Assembly (NCBI GenBank): GCA_958510825.1
Contig: OY294048.1
Coordinates: 25,981,680-26,045,679 of the forward strand
Direction of reading: 5' to 3'
From: Brachypterus glaber
Lineage: Eukaryota > Arthropoda > Insecta > Coleoptera > Kateretidae
DNA length: 64,000 bases
The notes under the pieces are model-generated. The model saw only the letters and a program-made list of their open reading frames with translations. It had not been told where the DNA came from and made no database searches. Position numbers and translations under genes: made by a program. Shown piece by piece: positions 43,353-56,113 of the stretch (within the stretch, counting starts at the first letter, position 1; each line of letters begins with the position of its first letter).

Positions 43353-43400
43353 TTGAAGTATTTTTAAAAAATGAAAAGTGAGACTCTGTCTATGTACATA

Positions 43401-44895
43401 ACGATGCAAATTTGTGTAATGGTACTTTTACGGAAATTTTAAATAAACATATTGAAGATTCTACGGATAATTTTTTTATAAAAAACAAACATAGAAAGAT
43501 TAAGCCATGGATAACCCAAGGTTTAATAAACTCCATCAAACACAGGGATAAGCTTAAAAAAAATTATTTAGAAATTATACACCTAATGTTAAAGTTGAGT
43601 ATACGCAGTATAGGAATTTCTTATCTAATTTAATTAGAAATCAAAAAAATAACTTTTATAAACAAAAAATTCAAAACGCAGGGAACGATTACAAAAAAGT
43701 ATGGAATTTAATATCTGAAGTTACCAACGCAAAAACTAAACGAGCAGACATTGGTAATATAGAAAATGAGAGTCATGAAATAATTACTAATGATAAAAAA
43801 AGGCCAACACTTTAATGATTTTTTATAAACGTTGGACAATAAATGGCCAGTAAAATTAAAAGTAGAAAATCATCACAGGTTAAAAACAAACCAATATTGG
43901 AGTCAATGTTTTTGCGACCAGTAACTGAAAGTGAACTCACCGTTACTATTTCCAGCTTAAAAAATAATTCATCACCTGGTAAAGATGGTATTACAAGTAA
44001 ATTACTAAAAAAATATCACATGCACTTAATAAGACCTCTAACCTATATAATAAATATATAATATGTTTTAAAACTAGCATAATGCCAGATAAATGGAAAG
44101 AATCCATTGTTACCCCAATATATAAATCGGGTAATAAAACTCAATGCACTAACTACAGACCTATAATCATCTAAAATAATTTTGGAAATTTTTTTGAAGT
44201 TTGTCTGAAAACGAGACTTGTAAATTTCTTGGAAAAACATAATTTAAGCACCGAACATGCAGTCAATAATTTTATCTACTTTTTAACCAAAAATATGAAT
44301 ATAAATAAAAAATGCTTGGCTGTATTTTTGGACTTGCAAAAGGCTTTTGATACAGTCCCGTATGATCTACTTTTAACTTTTTTAGAAAAATGTGGTATAA
44401 GAGGTAGGGTTTTAAATCTTATTAAAAAGAACAGAAAACAATTTGTTAAAATTGGCAATACCCTTAGCGACCCATGCACTGTGACCATGGGTGTGCCACA
44501 AGGCACAGTTATCGGTCCTATTTTATTTTTGATGTATATCAATGGAATCTCTAATTTAAAAATAAATGGTCACTTGATATCATATGCAGAATCGGAATCT
44601 GTCTGTAATATAGCAGAAGAAGGCTTGGTCACAGTGCATGAGTTATACAAAACTAAGTTTAAATGTTGATAAAACTAAATTCATGACATTCTCATGCTAT
44701 GAAGATGATCAGCCGAATATTGCAAGTCTGAAAATACACCAAACAGCTTGTAATTTTAATAACTGTAACTGTAACCTAATAAATACAGTCAATAAAATTA
44801 AATATCTTGGGGTAACAGTGGATCAGCATATTAGATGGGATGAACACATAATAGATTTAAATAAAAAACTCCGTTTTGTCCGGCACAAACTTTAA
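43401..44895 (+). pseudogene. LINE RT remnants, plus strand
   Basis: Broken frames cover the endonuclease-RT linker (NKHRKIKPWITQGLINSIKH), RT start (SSPGKDGITSKLLKKYHMHL), FLDLQKAFDTVPYDLL, GVPQGTVIGPILFLMY and LGVTVDQHIRWDEH. The FADD-containing segment is deleted near 44590, and many frameshifts are present. It is the eroded arm of the palindrome; the other arm (47984-49964) preserves longer frames. Confidence 0.88.
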
Positions 44896-45415
44896 GCTAG
44901 TTTATTTATCATTAGAAGAATCTTTATTAAGGTACTGTATAACGATATGGGAAGGTATATCAGTGTCACATAAAATCATTAGAAACATTACAAAATTCAA
45001 TAATTAAAATAATTTTGAAAAAAACCATATACACATCCCACTGATGAACCATATAACGAAATGCAAGTTTTTAAAGTAAGAAACCTTTATGCATACAAAT
45101 ACTTAATTTGGAATTTTCATAGTCTTGCAGATAGGCCACTTTATATAGTCATAAGTTAATTGGCAATCTTCCTCTTTAAAAAAAAACTCATATTCAAAAA
45201 TATATGAACTTTATGAAAATTAAATTTTGGAATGTTATACCTACACACATAAAACAAATAAATAATTTAAAAAGGTTTAAAATTATATTAAGACTTATAT
45301 CCTGCAAGACCAGAATTGTTTTTGTCATCTATTTTATACTTACCAGTAAACTATATTTTTCCCCTGAGCTCCTACTTTGTCTTATCTTTCGCGCGCCACA
45401 CACAATCACACACCT

Positions 45416-45416
45416 T

Positions 45417-45489
<73 letters not shown>
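45416..45489. repeat. (CT)n microsatellite in LINE 3' region
   Basis: Matched by a GA tract at 47609-47668 in the other arm. Frames through it are low complexity. Confidence 0.95.
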
Positions 45490-46403
45490 TCTCACTCCCT
45501 CTCCACAAATTTAAAAATAAATTTAATATCAAAACGCTTTTTTATTGACAGTAATTTAATTTAATTATAAATAGAAGAATGAGCCAGCAAAACAAGCAGA
45601 ATCTGCTAGCAGACATTGCTTAGGCTGAACTCATTCAAACAAATTTTCACCATCTAGATTCACATTCACACTAAAAGAAGTTATATTAAATAAAATATAT
45701 AATTATTATATTTGTTAATAACGTGTATAATAATGTACAATATGTTGTTAATAAATAAATAAAAAAATTGAGTGTTTTTATTATGTTTTGTGGACTGTAT
45801 TTTTCTCAGTTCGGTTCACTATTATAATAATAATACGAGTTTATAGTTTCCTTTAAAGAAATACTCTAGTGGAAAAAATTAAGGGATCAAAAAAAATTCC
45901 AAATTTTCATAAAAAAGGCAATTTGAGTTTTCATAAAAAAGGCAATTTGAAGCTTGAAGTCTCTAATTTCGAGATTTTGGGACAACAATTTTTTTTGAGC
46001 AACAAGTATCGCGCAATCCTAATGAGTACCGTGAAGAAAAAATTTTCGATTTTTTTTTTGTTTATTTTTTGTCCACGGACTTTGAAATTTTTTTTCCAAA
46101 TAAACCACTGTATGGGTCGAATAGGTTGTTTATCCAGCTTTAATTTGCTTTTTGTAAGCTTTGATACGACCATTTCTCTCTGAGCTATCGGACTTTGAAT
46201 GAAAGTGGATCATTTTTTCTCGGATCATCGATATCTCAGCAACCAATGGTCCCACAGAGAATTGAAAATGGGTTTCAGAAACTTAAATACTACAAGGTTT
46301 GGCTATTTTTTTTAATTTTCCATGATTTTAAAAAATCGTGAAAAAATGGTCTTTTGGAGGTTTTTTGGAAAATCACGCGCTGAATTAAGAATATTGCGAA
46401 AAC

Positions 46404-46699
46404 TAAAAAGTTTCAATTTGATCCATCCAGCCGTTTTTTTGTTTCATTCGATTGAACTTTTGAAAAAATTAAAGATCACGTTTTTTCTCCTAAATGCTGG
46501 TTTTTTCACATGTTATGTTACGACAAAAAAAATCGAAGTTTAAAAAAAAAAATTGAAAAATTTTTTGAATATTTTTCAAAAAAATATTTTTTTGGATTCA
46601 CTTCAGGAAATTCATCTAAATAATCTCTTATGATTTCCAAAGCGATTTTGTTTGGATTTTGGGTATATTGAGCTGTAAAAGGAACAATTAACATTAGTC
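46404..46699. other. Unpaired centre of the palindrome
   Basis: 296 bp with no inverted partner and no gene. Very AT-rich, with A and T homopolymers. Confidence 0.75.
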
Positions 46700-47605
46700 G
46701 TTTTCGCAATATTCTTAATTCAGCGCGCGATTTTCCAAAAAACCTCCAAAAGACCATTTTTTTACGATTTTTATAAATCATGGAAAAAAAAGAACGATAG
46801 CCAAACCTTGTAGTATTTAAGTTTCTGAAACCCATTTTCAATTCTCTGTGGAACCATTGGTTGCTGAGATATCGATGATCCAAGACAAAATGATCCATTT
46901 TCATTTAAAGTCCGATAGCTCAGCGAGAAATGGTCGTATCAAAGCTTACAAAAAGCAAATTAAAGCTGGATAAACAACCTATCCGATCCATACAGTGGTT
47001 TATTTGGAAAAAAAAATTCAAAGTCCGTGGACAAAAAATAAACAAAAAAAAATCGAAAATTTTTTCTTCACGGTACTCATTAGGATTGCGCGATACTTGT
47101 TGCTCGAAAAAAAATTGTTGTCCCAAAATCTCTAAACTAGAGACTTCAAGCTTCATATTACCTTTTTTATGAAAACTCGCTAAAAATTTGGAATTTTTTT
47201 TGATCCCTTAATTTTTTCCACTAGAGTATTTCTTTATAAGTAACTATAAACTCGTATTATTATTATAATAGTGAACCGAACTGAGAAAAATACAGTCCAC
47301 AAAACATAATAAAAACACTCAATTTTATTTATTTATTTATTTATTTATTAACAACATATTGTAGATTATTATACACGTTATTAACAAATATAATAATTAT
47401 ATATTTTATTTAATATAACTTCTTTTAGTGTGAATGTGAATCTAGATGGTAAAAATTTGTTTGAATGAGTTCAGCCTAAGCAATGTCTGCTAGCAGATTC
47501 TGCTTGTTTTGCTGGCTCATTCTTCTATTTATAATTAAATTAAATTACTGTCAATAAAAAAGCATTTTGATATTAAAATTATTTTTAAATTTGTGGAGAG
47601 GGAGT

Positions 47606-47668
<63 letters not shown>

Positions 47669-49800
47669 AGTGTGTGATTGTGTGTGGTGCGCGAAACATA
47701 AGACAAAGTAGGAGCTCAGGGGAAAAATGTAGTTTACTGGTAAGTATAAAATAGATGACAAAAACAATTCTGGTCTTGCAGGATATAAGTCTTCAATATA
47801 ATTTTAAACCTTTTTAAATTATTTATTTGTTTTATGTGTGTAGGTATAAGATTCCAAAATTTAATTTTCATAAAGTTCATATATTTTTGAATATGAGTTT
47901 TTTTTTTAAAGAGGAAGATTGCCAATTAACTTATGACTGGCTCTTGTATAAATTGGCCTATCTGCTACAAGACTATGAAAATTTCAAATTAAGCATTTGT
48001 ATGCATAAAGGTTTCTTACTTTAAAAACTTGCATTTCGTTATATAGTTCATCAGTGAAATGTGTATATGGTTTTTTCAAAATTATTTTAATTATTGAATT
48101 TTGTAATGATTTTATGTGACACTGATATATACCTACACATATCGTTATACAGTACCTTAATAAAGATTCTACTAATGATAAATAAACTAGCTTAATGGTT
48201 TTTCTATTGAGGATATCTCTTAAAATATAAAGTTTGTGCCGGACAAAACGGAGTTTTTTATTTAAATCTATTATGTGTTCATCCCATCTAATATGCTGAT
48301 CCACTATTACCCAAAGATATTTTATTTTATTGACTTTATTTATTAGGTTACAGTTACAGTTATTAAAATTACAAGCTGTTTGGTGTATTTTCAGACTTGC
48401 AATATTCGGCTGATTATCTTCATAGCATGAGAATGTCATGAATTTAAATTTATCAACATTTAAACTTAGTTTTGTATAACTTAGCCACTCATGCACTCTG
48501 TGACCAAGCCTTCTTCTGCTATATTACAGACAGATTCCCAGGTGTTTCCAGAAAACATTATTACCGTATCATCTGCATATGATATCAAGTGACCATTTAT
48601 TTTTAAATTAGAGATTCCATTGATATACATCAAAAATAAAATAAGACCGATAACTGTCCTTGTGGCACACCCTTGGTCACAGTGCATGGGTCGCTAAGGG
48701 TATTACCAATTTTAACAAATTGTTTTCTGTTCTTTAAATAATTTTTAATAAGATTTAAAACCCTACCTCTTATACCACATTTTTCTAAAAAAGTTAAAAG
48801 TAGATCATACGGGACTGTATCAAAACCCTTTTGCAAGTCCAAAAATACAGCCAAGCATTTTTTATTTATATTCATATTTTTGGTTAAAAAGTCGATAAAA
48901 TTATTGACTGCATGTTCGGTGCTTAATCCAGCTCTGAAACCGTATTGATGGTTTGATATTAAATTATGTTTTTCCAAGAAATTTACTAGTCTGGTTTTCA
49001 GACAAACTTCAAAAAAATTTCCAAAATTATTTTAGATGGATATAGGTCTGTAGTTAGTGCATTGAGTTTTATTACCCGATTTATATATTGGGGTAACAAT
49101 GGATTCTTTCCATTTATCTGGCATTATGCTAGTTTTAAAACATATATTTATTATATAGGTTAGAGGTCTTATTAAGTGCATGTGATATTTTTTTAGTAAT
49201 TTACTTGTAATACCATATTTACCAGGTGATGAATTACTTTTTAAGCTGGATATAGTATCGGTGAGTTCACTTTCAGTTACTGGTGGCAAAAACATTGACT
49301 CCAATATTGGTTTGTTTTTAACCTGTGATGATTTTCTACTTTTAATTTTACTGGCCATTTGTTGTCCAACGTTTATAAAAAAATCATTAAAAGTGTTGGC
49401 CTTTTTTATCATTAGTAATTATTTCATGACTCTCATTTTCTATATTACCAATGTCCGCTCGTTTACTTTTTGCGTTGGTAACTTGTAAAAGTTATTTTTT
49501 TGATTTCTAATTAAATTAGATAAGAAATTCCTATACTGCGTATATTCAACTTTAACATTAGGTGTATAACCTCTAAGTAATTTTTTTTTAAGCTTACCCC
49601 TGTGTTTGATGGAGTTTATTAAACCCTGAGTTATCCATGGGGTAATCTTTCTATGTTTGTTTTTTATAAAAAATTTATCCGTAGAACCTTCAATATGTTT
49701 ATTTAAAATTTCCATAAAAGTACCATTACACAAATTTGCATCGTTATGTACATAGACAGAGTCCCACTTTTCATTTTTTAAAAATAATTCAAATTTGTTA
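46700..49800. repeat. Right arm of the palindrome
   Basis: Inverted partner of 43345-46403. The LINE continues uninterrupted past the arm end into 49801-51276, so the right arm is part of the parental copy. Confidence 0.88.
47609..47668. repeat. (GA)n microsatellite
   Basis: Inverted counterpart of the CT tract at 45416-45489, slightly shorter. Confidence 0.95.
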
Positions 49801-50565
49801 TAATCAATTTTTGTAAAGAAGGAATCAGAATTGTTTATTTTATCTATTTTATTTATATTGATCAAAGCAAAAATTGTGTAATGGTCAGTTATATCAGTAT
49901 GAAATATTGCCGGTTTAATAGATAGGTTTAACATTTTTTCGTTTTCGAATAAATATATGATCAATGACAGAATTTGTGTCTGGTTTGACCCTTGTGTATT
50001 TATTTATATATGATATATAAGCCAGTGATTCTAATAGTTCTATATATTCAATGTGGATTTAAATTAGGCCGTGAAATATCAATATTGATGTCACCTATAA
50101 AAATTTCAATGTTTTTACGATCAATAATTGAAAGGGACTGTGAGATATCCTCAATATATTTATTTACGTCACATTCATAAACCCTGTAAGATGCTATGAT
50201 ACCAAATGATATATTGTTATACTGAAATGTTAGTCGGATTAAGTTGGATTCCCTAGGTTTAATTAAATTAAAAGTAGCAGATAGGGACCTTTTTATGTAT
50301 ACTAACAGGCCATCATTTTTATTAAATTGCTATTCATTATAAAAAAGCTCCAAATTTTCAATGTTATACCTACTTACTACATCAATATTAAGGTTTCTGA
50401 TAATACTATAATATCCAAATTGTTTATCCCCCAAGATTCTAAATAAACCAAAAGTTGATCGTAATTTGCATTTATACTTCTAATATTAAGATGTATAATA
50501 TTAAGGTTTTCTCCTAAGACTATATGTTTATAATTTTGGTCTGCAGCACACACAAATGTATCCAC
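47984..50565 (-). pseudogene. LINE endonuclease-RT ORF2, frameshifted
   Basis: Minus-strand order: endonuclease start NIIHLNIRSINANYDQLLVY and DIIVLSET (50377-50565), the TDHYTIFALIN end of the endonuclease (near 49880), linker, and the RT with SSPGKYGITSKLLKK, STEHAVNNFIDFL, FLDLQKGFDTVPYDLL, GVPQG, SYADDTVIM (near 48570), then LWVIVDQHIRWDEH and the C-terminus to 47984. At least five frameshifts or stops. The 3' UTR contains the GA tract. This is a nearly full-length LINE together with ORF1 at 50703-51276. Confidence 0.9.
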
Positions 50566-50702
50566 CTCTCTCTCTTCCCCTAAAATTCCAAAAGAATTTA
50601 TTTTAAAAATTTAAATAAAAAAAAATATGAAAATATCTTAAAAAAGAAAAGTTTTAACAAAAATTTATAACCATTTTACCCGTGTAAACAAAATACTAGT
50701 TA

Positions 50703-51276
50703 TCATTTTGCAGCTTCAGATTCTTCATCTTCCAAAATCTCAACCTCATCTGTTTCTATCTCTGAATTATCGCTTTTGTCTGGATTTACATAACTCCTAA
50801 TTTTAGTTTTTTTCCCATTTATTATTGTAAAGATTTGTCCAAAGCTCGACCATACGTTTTTCTTCCATTTTGCTGTTGTGCTTGGACTAAAAGTGCTTTT
50901 GTTGTTCGAGTTAAGTCTTCCTATATAAAACATCCAGATCCTTTCAGTAGTTTAATATTTTTCATAACTATTTTTTTGTCTTCTTGCGATTTTAATTTAA
51001 TTATAATTGGCCTAGCTTTGGATTGATTTTTACCAATTCTGTCACCATTCAATATTGTTGACATTTAATGTACAGTTTCATTTAATTTTTCATTTTTTAT
51101 TTCTTTTACGCCATGTAAACAAATGTTACTAATTTTATCTTTTTGTAAAAGACTATTTATTTGAGTTTCTAAAATAGTTACAAACTCTCTATAGTTTTTT
51201 CTACTATTGATATCACGTTGATTTGTGGTAAACTTGCCTGATTTTCACTATTTTGGCCCTTTTTGCGCCCGGTCAT
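50703..51276 (-). pseudogene. LINE ORF1 remnant
   Basis: Starts MTGRKKGQNSENQASL (51276). After several stops and frameshifts a conserved EDLTRTTKALLVQAQ block appears, followed in another frame by VWSSFGQIFTIINGKKTKI and an acidic tail (EIETDEVEILEDEE) to a stop at 50703. The same order of blocks appears in the ORF1 at 1867-2488, so it is the RNA-binding protein of the downstream LINE. Confidence 0.65.
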
Positions 51277-51389
51277 TTTTAAATCCGTTTGATTACTCAA
51301 ATATAAACACTTTTTTGGTAAAATTGTAATTTTTAACTCACTAAATTCGCTGTAAATGCTAAATATACACGGAGCAAATGAAGGTTATT

Positions 51390-51765
51390 CTACTCTTTTC
51401 GCCATCTAGCGGTAAAAGGTTTCTTTGTTGTACTTCACCACTTCAAGTTCTGAGCCTGGAGATGAGTTTTGAATTGTTTCATGCGATATATCTAAACCTT
51501 TCGGCGTCAGTTTTTTTGCCTCTTGTCGCAGGGTTAATTAAGGACATGTTTAAAATCATTTTTTCGTGCTTAGCCGACACTTTTCCTATTGAGCAATAAT
51601 CTGATGTCGTCAATATTTTTTTTTCGAGTATCGTTTCACCAACTTGTTGACGAATGTCCTCGACTTTTCCATATATTTCGCAGCCGCTTTAGGCATCATT
51701 TTCGGACCTTTTGGATGTAAATAAACCAAAACAGCCTCGAACCGCGACGGGTACGCAGCACTCAT
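51390..51765 (-). pseudogene. Tc1/mariner transposase N-terminal fragment
   Basis: The minus strand starts at 51765 with MSAAYPSRFEAVLVYLHPKG, then KYMEKSRTFVNKLVKRYSKKKN, a helix-turn-helix typical of Tc1-type transposases. Later out-of-frame pieces (LQAQNLKWCSTTKKPF) match the second helix-turn-helix. The catalytic domain is missing. It adjoins the 5' end of the LINE at 51276. Confidence 0.7.
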
Positions 51766-52174
51766 ATTTTAAAACGTGTTAGATCACCAAAAATAAGGTT
51801 CAGAAAGAGTATTACTAAGCATTGTGCGTCAGGAAGTAAACTATATATTAAAAAAAATACATGTATATATAATTTTGTTAATTATAATTTTAATAATAAA
51901 TTCTAAATCCTCTAAGAAAATAAGTAGGGCTCTCTCTTACCGACTACAGGTTATAGGTGTCACGCTCTTACTTGACCGTCTGTAGAAATAATAAAAATAA
52001 AACTATATAAAAAACAAGTTTTTAAACTTAAAACCCTTCTATTGATTACGTATTATGTATAACTAAAAAGTACAAAACAAGATATACCAATTTACAAAAA
52101 CGAATTTTTTAAAAGAAAGGTTTTGGAATTTGTGTTTTCTTTATTTTTGCCAACATTTTATACAAATTTTATAT
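51766..52174. other. No recognised feature
   Basis: AT-rich, without repeats or frames of interest. Confidence 0.5.
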
Positions 52175-52290
52175 TTAATTATTTTGTTAGGGTAGAAAAT
52201 CATGTGTACCAAATTTGAGCTCTCTAAGTTTATTCTAAGTAGGTATAACAGAGAGGGCCCTTCAGCCGCATGAGCGGTGATGGGGTGGGA
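52175..52290. repeat. Partial satellite unit, left of LINE
   Basis: The sequence from TTATTTTGTTAGGGTAGAAAA to GTGACGGTTG matches the second half of the units at 54645-55536. The LINE follows at once. Confidence 0.85.
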
Positions 52291-54644
52291 GTGACGGTTG
52301 AATAGAATAGAATAGAATAGAATAGAATAGAATAGTTTATTAGTCATGTATGGCTATATAAAATAGATATGACAAGTCATACTTAAAAGCTAAAATACAT
52401 AATGTTACTTAAAAATAGTACAAAAAAAAAATGTAAATTTAACTGTACATACATACATTAAGTGTTAAAAATAAATAATGTTACATACACAAATAAATAT
52501 AAAAATTAAGACAATACATATTCATTTACAGAATAAAAACATTTTTCCAGAAGAAATCTTTTAACTTCTTTTTTAAAATTGTTAGGATTAGGTATATCCC
52601 GTAATTTTTTTGGTAATTTATTATAAAATTGTATACAGTTGTATAACGGGGATTTTTTAAAAAAGCTAGTTTTGTGCTTTGGAATGCGCAAATCGAAACC
52701 AGATCTGGTAGGATAGAAATGCACGTCCGAATTAACTACAAACTTAGTATAATTACGTTTCACAAAAAGGACGCATCTGTAAATAAACAAACTAACAACT
52801 GTAAGAATATTTTTATGTTTAAAGGTTTCTTTGCAACTTTCCCTAAACTCCAAATTAAAAATTAAACGCACAAGCTTTTTTTGTGCAATAAGGACTCTAT
52901 CAATACTTTTAACACAACCCCAGCTGATTACATTGTAAGATAAATATGAGAATGCTAAAGAGTAATAAATATTTAACAGTCCTGCCTCATTTAGATCGTC
53001 TCTCATCTTTGAAATAGCAAAGTAAGCACTGTTTAGTTTTTTGCATACAAAATTAATGTGACTCTCCCAAGAAAGATTGCCATCAAACATTACGCCTAAG
53101 AATTTGGTATTTTCACTAAATGTAATAGGTACATCAAAGTTGATAATGCTTTTTCTATTATAAAAATTAATAGCAACAGTTTTGGAATTGTTTAATATTA
53201 ATTCATTTCTTTGACACTATGTTTCAAAGTCTTGCATTACTTGCTGTATTAAAGTACGTAGCTCTTCCAGAGATGCAGCAGAAAGTAAAATTGTTGTATC
53301 ATCCGCAAACAAAATTATTAAACCATTGCGTATATGAAGGGGCAGGTCATTAATGAAGATTAGAAACAAAAGAGGACCCAAAATTGATCCTTGAGGTACG
53401 CCTAATTTTACAAATAATGTTTTGGATTTAATTAATCTATCCAATTTTATAATGAGTTCCCTATTTGACAAGTAAGATTTTAGCCATTTTGAGATATTTT
53501 TTGGTATGCGCATTTCTGATAGTTTAATATCAAGAAATGATGGGCGAATCGTGTCAAAGGCTTTAGTCATATCAAATTGTAGTTGTACAACATACTTTCC
53601 ATCATCAAGTTCGGTGTAGACAAAATTTAGTAGATCAAACGTAGCAGTTTCCACAGATTTATTTGATCTAAAGCCATGCTGGGAAGAAGTAATTATATTA
53701 TTGCTTTCTAGATAGTCATTAATGGATTTGTAAATCAGTTTTTCCATTACTTTAGAGAAGGTAACTAAGATAGAAATTTGCCTGTAATTATCTAATTCAG
53801 TGACACTGCCTTTCTTGTGAATGGGAGTGACTAGGGCTGTTTTAAAGATGCTTGGAAAATGACCTTGTATTACAGACTGATTAATTAAATATGTAAAGGG
53901 TTCAAGACATAAATCAATTATTTTCAATATAACACCAGCCGACAAATCATCATTACCACTAGATTTTTTATTTTTAAATTGTTGTAGCACTTTATGTACT
54001 TCAAAACTTTGAAATGGTTGATTTCTAAAAGGAATAATATTGTTATCTAATGTTGCGGAGACCGTACATGGTAATGAAAGGTTTTGACCAAAATGATTAG
54101 AAACAGTTTTTTCAGCAACATTAGAAAAATACTCTCCAAATATATTAGCAATGTCATTACTATTTTCAAAATAGGTTGAATTATAACATATTTTGCTTAT
54201 GACTTTTTGATTTTTATTTCTTCCCAATTTAAGATTAATTAACTGCCAAGTGGTTTTGTTCTTATTAGAACTACAGCTTATTTTTCTAGAAAAGTAATTT
54301 TTTTTTGGCTAATTTAATATTATATTTATGTTTAATTTTTGCCGATTTGTATTCAGCAGATGTAACTAAATTTTTACCTAGCAAAGAATGTAAGAACTTA
54401 AGTTGAATACCCTCATTTATAATATTTTGAGATAGCCATTCTTGGTTCGGTTTTTTGTTTGCAACTTTTCATGCAACATTAAAGCACCACATGATTGACT
54501 CAATAAAATAATTGAAAGCATTCTCTATATTTAAAGTAAATCGTTCCAAGAAATTCTGCTTAGGTACGTTTTAAATTCATTAATATTATTAGTATCAAGT
54601 TTTCTATATTCTATACTTTTATTGACATTTTGTAACTTTACTCT
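52291..54644 (-). mobile_element. LINE inserted in the satellite
   Basis: Minus orientation, bounded by an AATAG/CTATT microsatellite tail (52291-52336) and by satellite sequence on both sides. It is 5' truncated: the endonuclease is lacking and only the linker and RT ORF remain. No clear target duplication, because both junctions are simple sequence. Confidence 0.85.
52506..54227 (-). pseudogene. LINE reverse transcriptase with an in-frame TAG
   Basis: One 574-codon frame broken by a TAG at 53217-53219 (between QDFET and CQRNELIL, where this family usually has Trp). Motifs: KKSSGNDDLSAGVILKI, VQLQFDMTKAFDTI (first Asp), KLGVPQGSILGPLLFLIFIN, ILFADDTTILL (Asp pair), FLGVMFDGNLSWESH, then a full C-terminal domain ending at 52506. 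Upstream (54228-54300) the frame continues as linker until a poly-A frameshift near 54305. This is the least damaged LINE RT in the window. It is Jockey/CR1-like. Confidence 0.92.
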
Positions 54645-55536
54645 GTTTTTTTATAGTAAAATTTTATTATTATGGGATAAGTACGTAACCCAATTTTAAT
54701 TTTAAATTAACTCACGTGGATAAAAAAAAGGTTTTTGATATTTTAGGGGTGGGGGGGTTGGGGGGTAAATTTTATATTTAATTATTTTGTTAGGGTAGAA
54801 AAGCATATGTACCAAAGTTCAGCTCTCTAAGTTTATTTTAAGTGGGTATAACAAAGAGGGCCCTTCAGAGTTAACTTAGCCGCATGGGGGGTGATGGGGG
54901 GGGTTGACGGTTGTTTTTTTTATAGTAAAATTTTATTATTACGGGATGAGTACGTAACCCAATTTTAATTTTAAATTAACTCACGTGGATAAAAAAAGGT
55001 TTTTGATATTTTAGGGGTGGGGGGGTAAATTTTAAATTTAATTATTTTGTTAGGGTAGAAAAGCATGTGTACCAAATTTCAGCTCTCTAAGTTTATTCTA
55101 AGTGGGTATAACAGAGAGGGCCCTTCAGCCGCATGGGGGGTGATGGGGGGGAGTGACGGTTGTTTTTTTTATAGTAAAATTTTATTATTATGGGATAAGT
55201 ACGTAACCCAATTTTAATTTTAAATTAACTCACGTGGATAAAAAAAAGGTTTTTGATATTTTAGGGTTGGGGGGTAAATTTTATATTTAATTATTTTGTT
55301 AGGGTAGAAAAGCATGTGTACCAAATTTCAACTCTCTAAGTTTATTTTAAGTGGGTATAACAAAGAGGGCCCTTCAGAGTTAACTTAGCCGCATGGGGGG
55401 TGATGGGGGGGGTTGACGGTTGTTTTTTTATAGTAAAATTTTATCATTACGGGATGAGTACGTAACCCAATTTTAATTTTAAATTAACTCACGTGGATAA
55501 AAAAAGGTTTTTGATATTTTAGGGCTGGGGGGTAAA
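54645..55536. repeat. ~250-bp G-rich satellite array
   Basis: Three and a half tandem units (starts near 54645, 54914, 55162 and 55423), each with TTTTTTATAGTAAAATTTTA, CTCACGTGGATAAAAAAA, a G-run (GGGGTGGGGGGG), GAGAGGGCCCTTCAG and GCATGGGGGGTGATGGGGGG. Units differ by short indels, alternating in the presence of GTTAACTTA. The matching half-unit at 52175-52290 shows the array originally continued leftward. Confidence 0.92.
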
Positions 55537-55676
55537 TTAAAATTAAATTAAATTATGTCTCATTTAAAATACTTTTTGCAACACTTGATTATTTCTTAGT
55601 TTTTGAGGTAATTACTATCAATATAGAATTCAAAACACCCTGTATATAAGTTTAATCTAATTTTGATTCCTTTCAG

Positions 55677-55853
55677 ATTGACCCAAATAGCAAAATAATT
55701 CGCCCATTAAAACTGGAGATCTATTGCAATAATAACACGGAAACAGCATTGCATGCCGCCATTAAGGGTCGGAATTACAACATTGTTTTGGCACTATTGA
55801 ATCATGGGGCCAATGCTAATGCAATTATTAAGCCTTATGATGACTTAAATGAG
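55677..55853 (+). CDS. Ankyrin-repeat exon of a host gene
   Basis: A 177-bp, phase-0 exon framed by a pyrimidine-rich TTCCTTTCAG acceptor and a GTAAGAA donor. The 59 residues include one clear ankyrin repeat, TETALHAAIKGRN followed by NIVLALLNHGANANA. No stops occur in this frame until after the donor. No neighbouring exon of the same gene can be recognised in the window, so introns must be long and filled with repeats. Which ankyrin gene it is I cannot say. It could be an exon of a transposon-captured gene, but splice signals and phase look normal. Confidence 0.75.
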
Positions 55854-56113
55854 GTAAGAAAAATTTTAAAACAAAGCTTTCTCAATTATGTATATTTTTT
55901 AAATAAGTTTAGGTCTTGTACTTGTTTTCGTGTAAAAAAAATTCAAATATTATTTTTGCTCAAACATGAATAGTTTATTTGGAAGAACTTGGCATTAAAG
56001 CACTAAAGATTTAAAATGAAAATTTAAATAAAAAATTACATGACCTGTCAAAAATTAACAAGTGACACATGCTTGTTCTCAGTATTGATTTCTGAATTAC
56101 ATATTTAAAAATA

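Noticed and set aside
45204..45564. Three frames across the CT microsatellite
   Set aside because: They are translations of a dinucleotide repeat (Ser/Leu or Arg/Glu runs) in a LINE 3' region.
46322..47172. ORFs rich in Lys/Phe near the palindrome centre
   Set aside because: Frames derive from A and T homopolymers and appear inverted in the two arms.
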